A stretch of DNA of 64,000 nt from Nakaseomyces glabratus (taxonomy: Eukaryota > Ascomycota > Saccharomycetes > Saccharomycetales > Saccharomycetaceae), in the NCBI RefSeq assembly GCF_010111755.1, contig NC_088959.1:496001-560000 (forward strand). Reading direction: 5' to 3'. Positions 63,786-64,000 of this stretch are shown here, in pieces. Position 1 is the first letter of the stretch, and each line of letters opens with the position of its first letter. Below the pieces are notes generated by a model that saw only the letters and a program-made list of their open reading frames with translations, was not told where the DNA came from and searched no databases. Made by a program: the position numbers and the translations under genes.

Positions 63786-64000
63786 CTACCACTTTTGGAT
63801 ATCATCTCTAACGTATAGATAGTCGTCGAATACGAGGATGACTTCGTCGGTCTCTTTGTCGTAACCAGCAACCCTGACGGATCTGTGATCCTTAATGACT
63901 ATATCACAGCCCTTCTCTCTCAGCGAAGAGGCAGAGAAAGTGGTAGCGATACCGATGATCTTACAACCAGCAGCTTTACCGGCGGCAATACCAGCTGGAG
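63786..64000 (-). CDS. Glycerol-3-phosphate phosphatase, C-terminal part (cut by window end)
   Basis: The last 70 codons before a TAG at 63788-63786, entering from beyond the window edge. The text includes PAGIAAGKAAGCKIIGIATTF, then EKGCDIVIKDHRSVRV and the end FDDYLYVRDDIQKW, close to the C-terminus of yeast Gpp1/Gpp2 (FDDYLYAKDDLLKW). These HAD-family phosphatases make glycerol from glycerol 3-phosphate for redox balance and osmotic stress. The related Dog1/Dog2 phosphatases are similar but less so at the end. Whether it is GPP1 or GPP2 cannot be decided from this fragment. Strong codon bias suggests high expression, which leans to GPP1 (RHR2). Confidence 0.9.
   Translation of the reverse strand, partial: PAGIAAGKAAGCKIIGIATTFSASSLREKGCDIVIKDHRSVRVAGYDKETDEVILVFDDYLYVRDDIQKW

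Overview
The window is nuclear DNA of a budding yeast of the family Saccharomycetaceae. It is AT-rich and gene-dense. All recognisable genes are single uninterrupted reading frames, and nearly every product is a close relative of a Saccharomyces cerevisiae protein. From S. cerevisiae gene order as I know it, the window most resembles a post-whole-genome-duplication species other than S. cerevisiae. Long intergenic regions with poly-C/poly-G runs would suit the Nakaseomyces / Candida glabrata group, but that is a weak inference.

Layout. (1) 1-6.0 kb: CKA1 (5' part, cut by the window edge), CAP2 and BCY1, in the order and orientation of S. cerevisiae chromosome IX, then RSC8. (2) 6.4-12.2 kb: YKE4, IRR1/SCC3 and EMC5, another chromosome IX group, but inverted relative to the first. 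(3) 12.2-18.5 kb: a sparse stretch with tRNA-Lys(CUU), tRNA-Asn(GUU), a Vhs1/Sks1-family kinase and a 2.8-kb upstream region holding a cluster of CGGAAAA motifs and a 26-bp perfect palindrome. (4) 18.5-24.3 kb: NUP120, TOA2, MPE1 (S. cerevisiae YKL057-059). (5) 24.6-31.8 kb: UBC6, PRS2-type PRPP synthetase, UBP9 and RAD51 (YER095-100), with RAD51 inverted and a degenerate possible gene relic where S. cerevisiae carries SHC1. (6) 32.7-61.3 kb: TIM23, a small unknown ORF, SMM1, a YNR014W/YMR206W-like gene, PHO91, URK1, PRP2, PFK2, TOM40, CSE2/MED9, NRM1, LRO1, ATG3, VPS27 and a CLN1/CLN2 G1 cyclin. (7) 63.8-64 kb: the 3' end of a glycerol-3-phosphate phosphatase.

Block 6 is the clearest genomic signal. 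It is a perfectly colinear zipper of two S. cerevisiae duplicated regions (YNR006-YNR017 and YMR199-YMR206), with ACC1, INP1, ERG2, RAD14 and ROT1 missing. That is what independent reciprocal gene loss after the duplication would produce.

The genes do not form one pathway; they are housekeeping genes placed by ancestral order. Some are linked by visible promoter signals: SCB/MCB G1/S elements upstream of the cyclin, NRM1, RAD51 and IRR1; PAC elements upstream of PRS2, URK1/PRP2, SMM1 and LRO1/ATG3; and Rgt1-like sites upstream of the Sks1-type kinase and, fewer, PFK2. I found no transposon, LTR, centromere, CRISPR array or wholly new multi-gene system. The best candidates for something new are the motif cluster and palindrome at 16.3-17.4 kb, the small TATA-preceded ORF at 33.9 kb, the PAC-like pentamer array at 35.4 kb and the local GC peak at about 34.9-37.4 kb.
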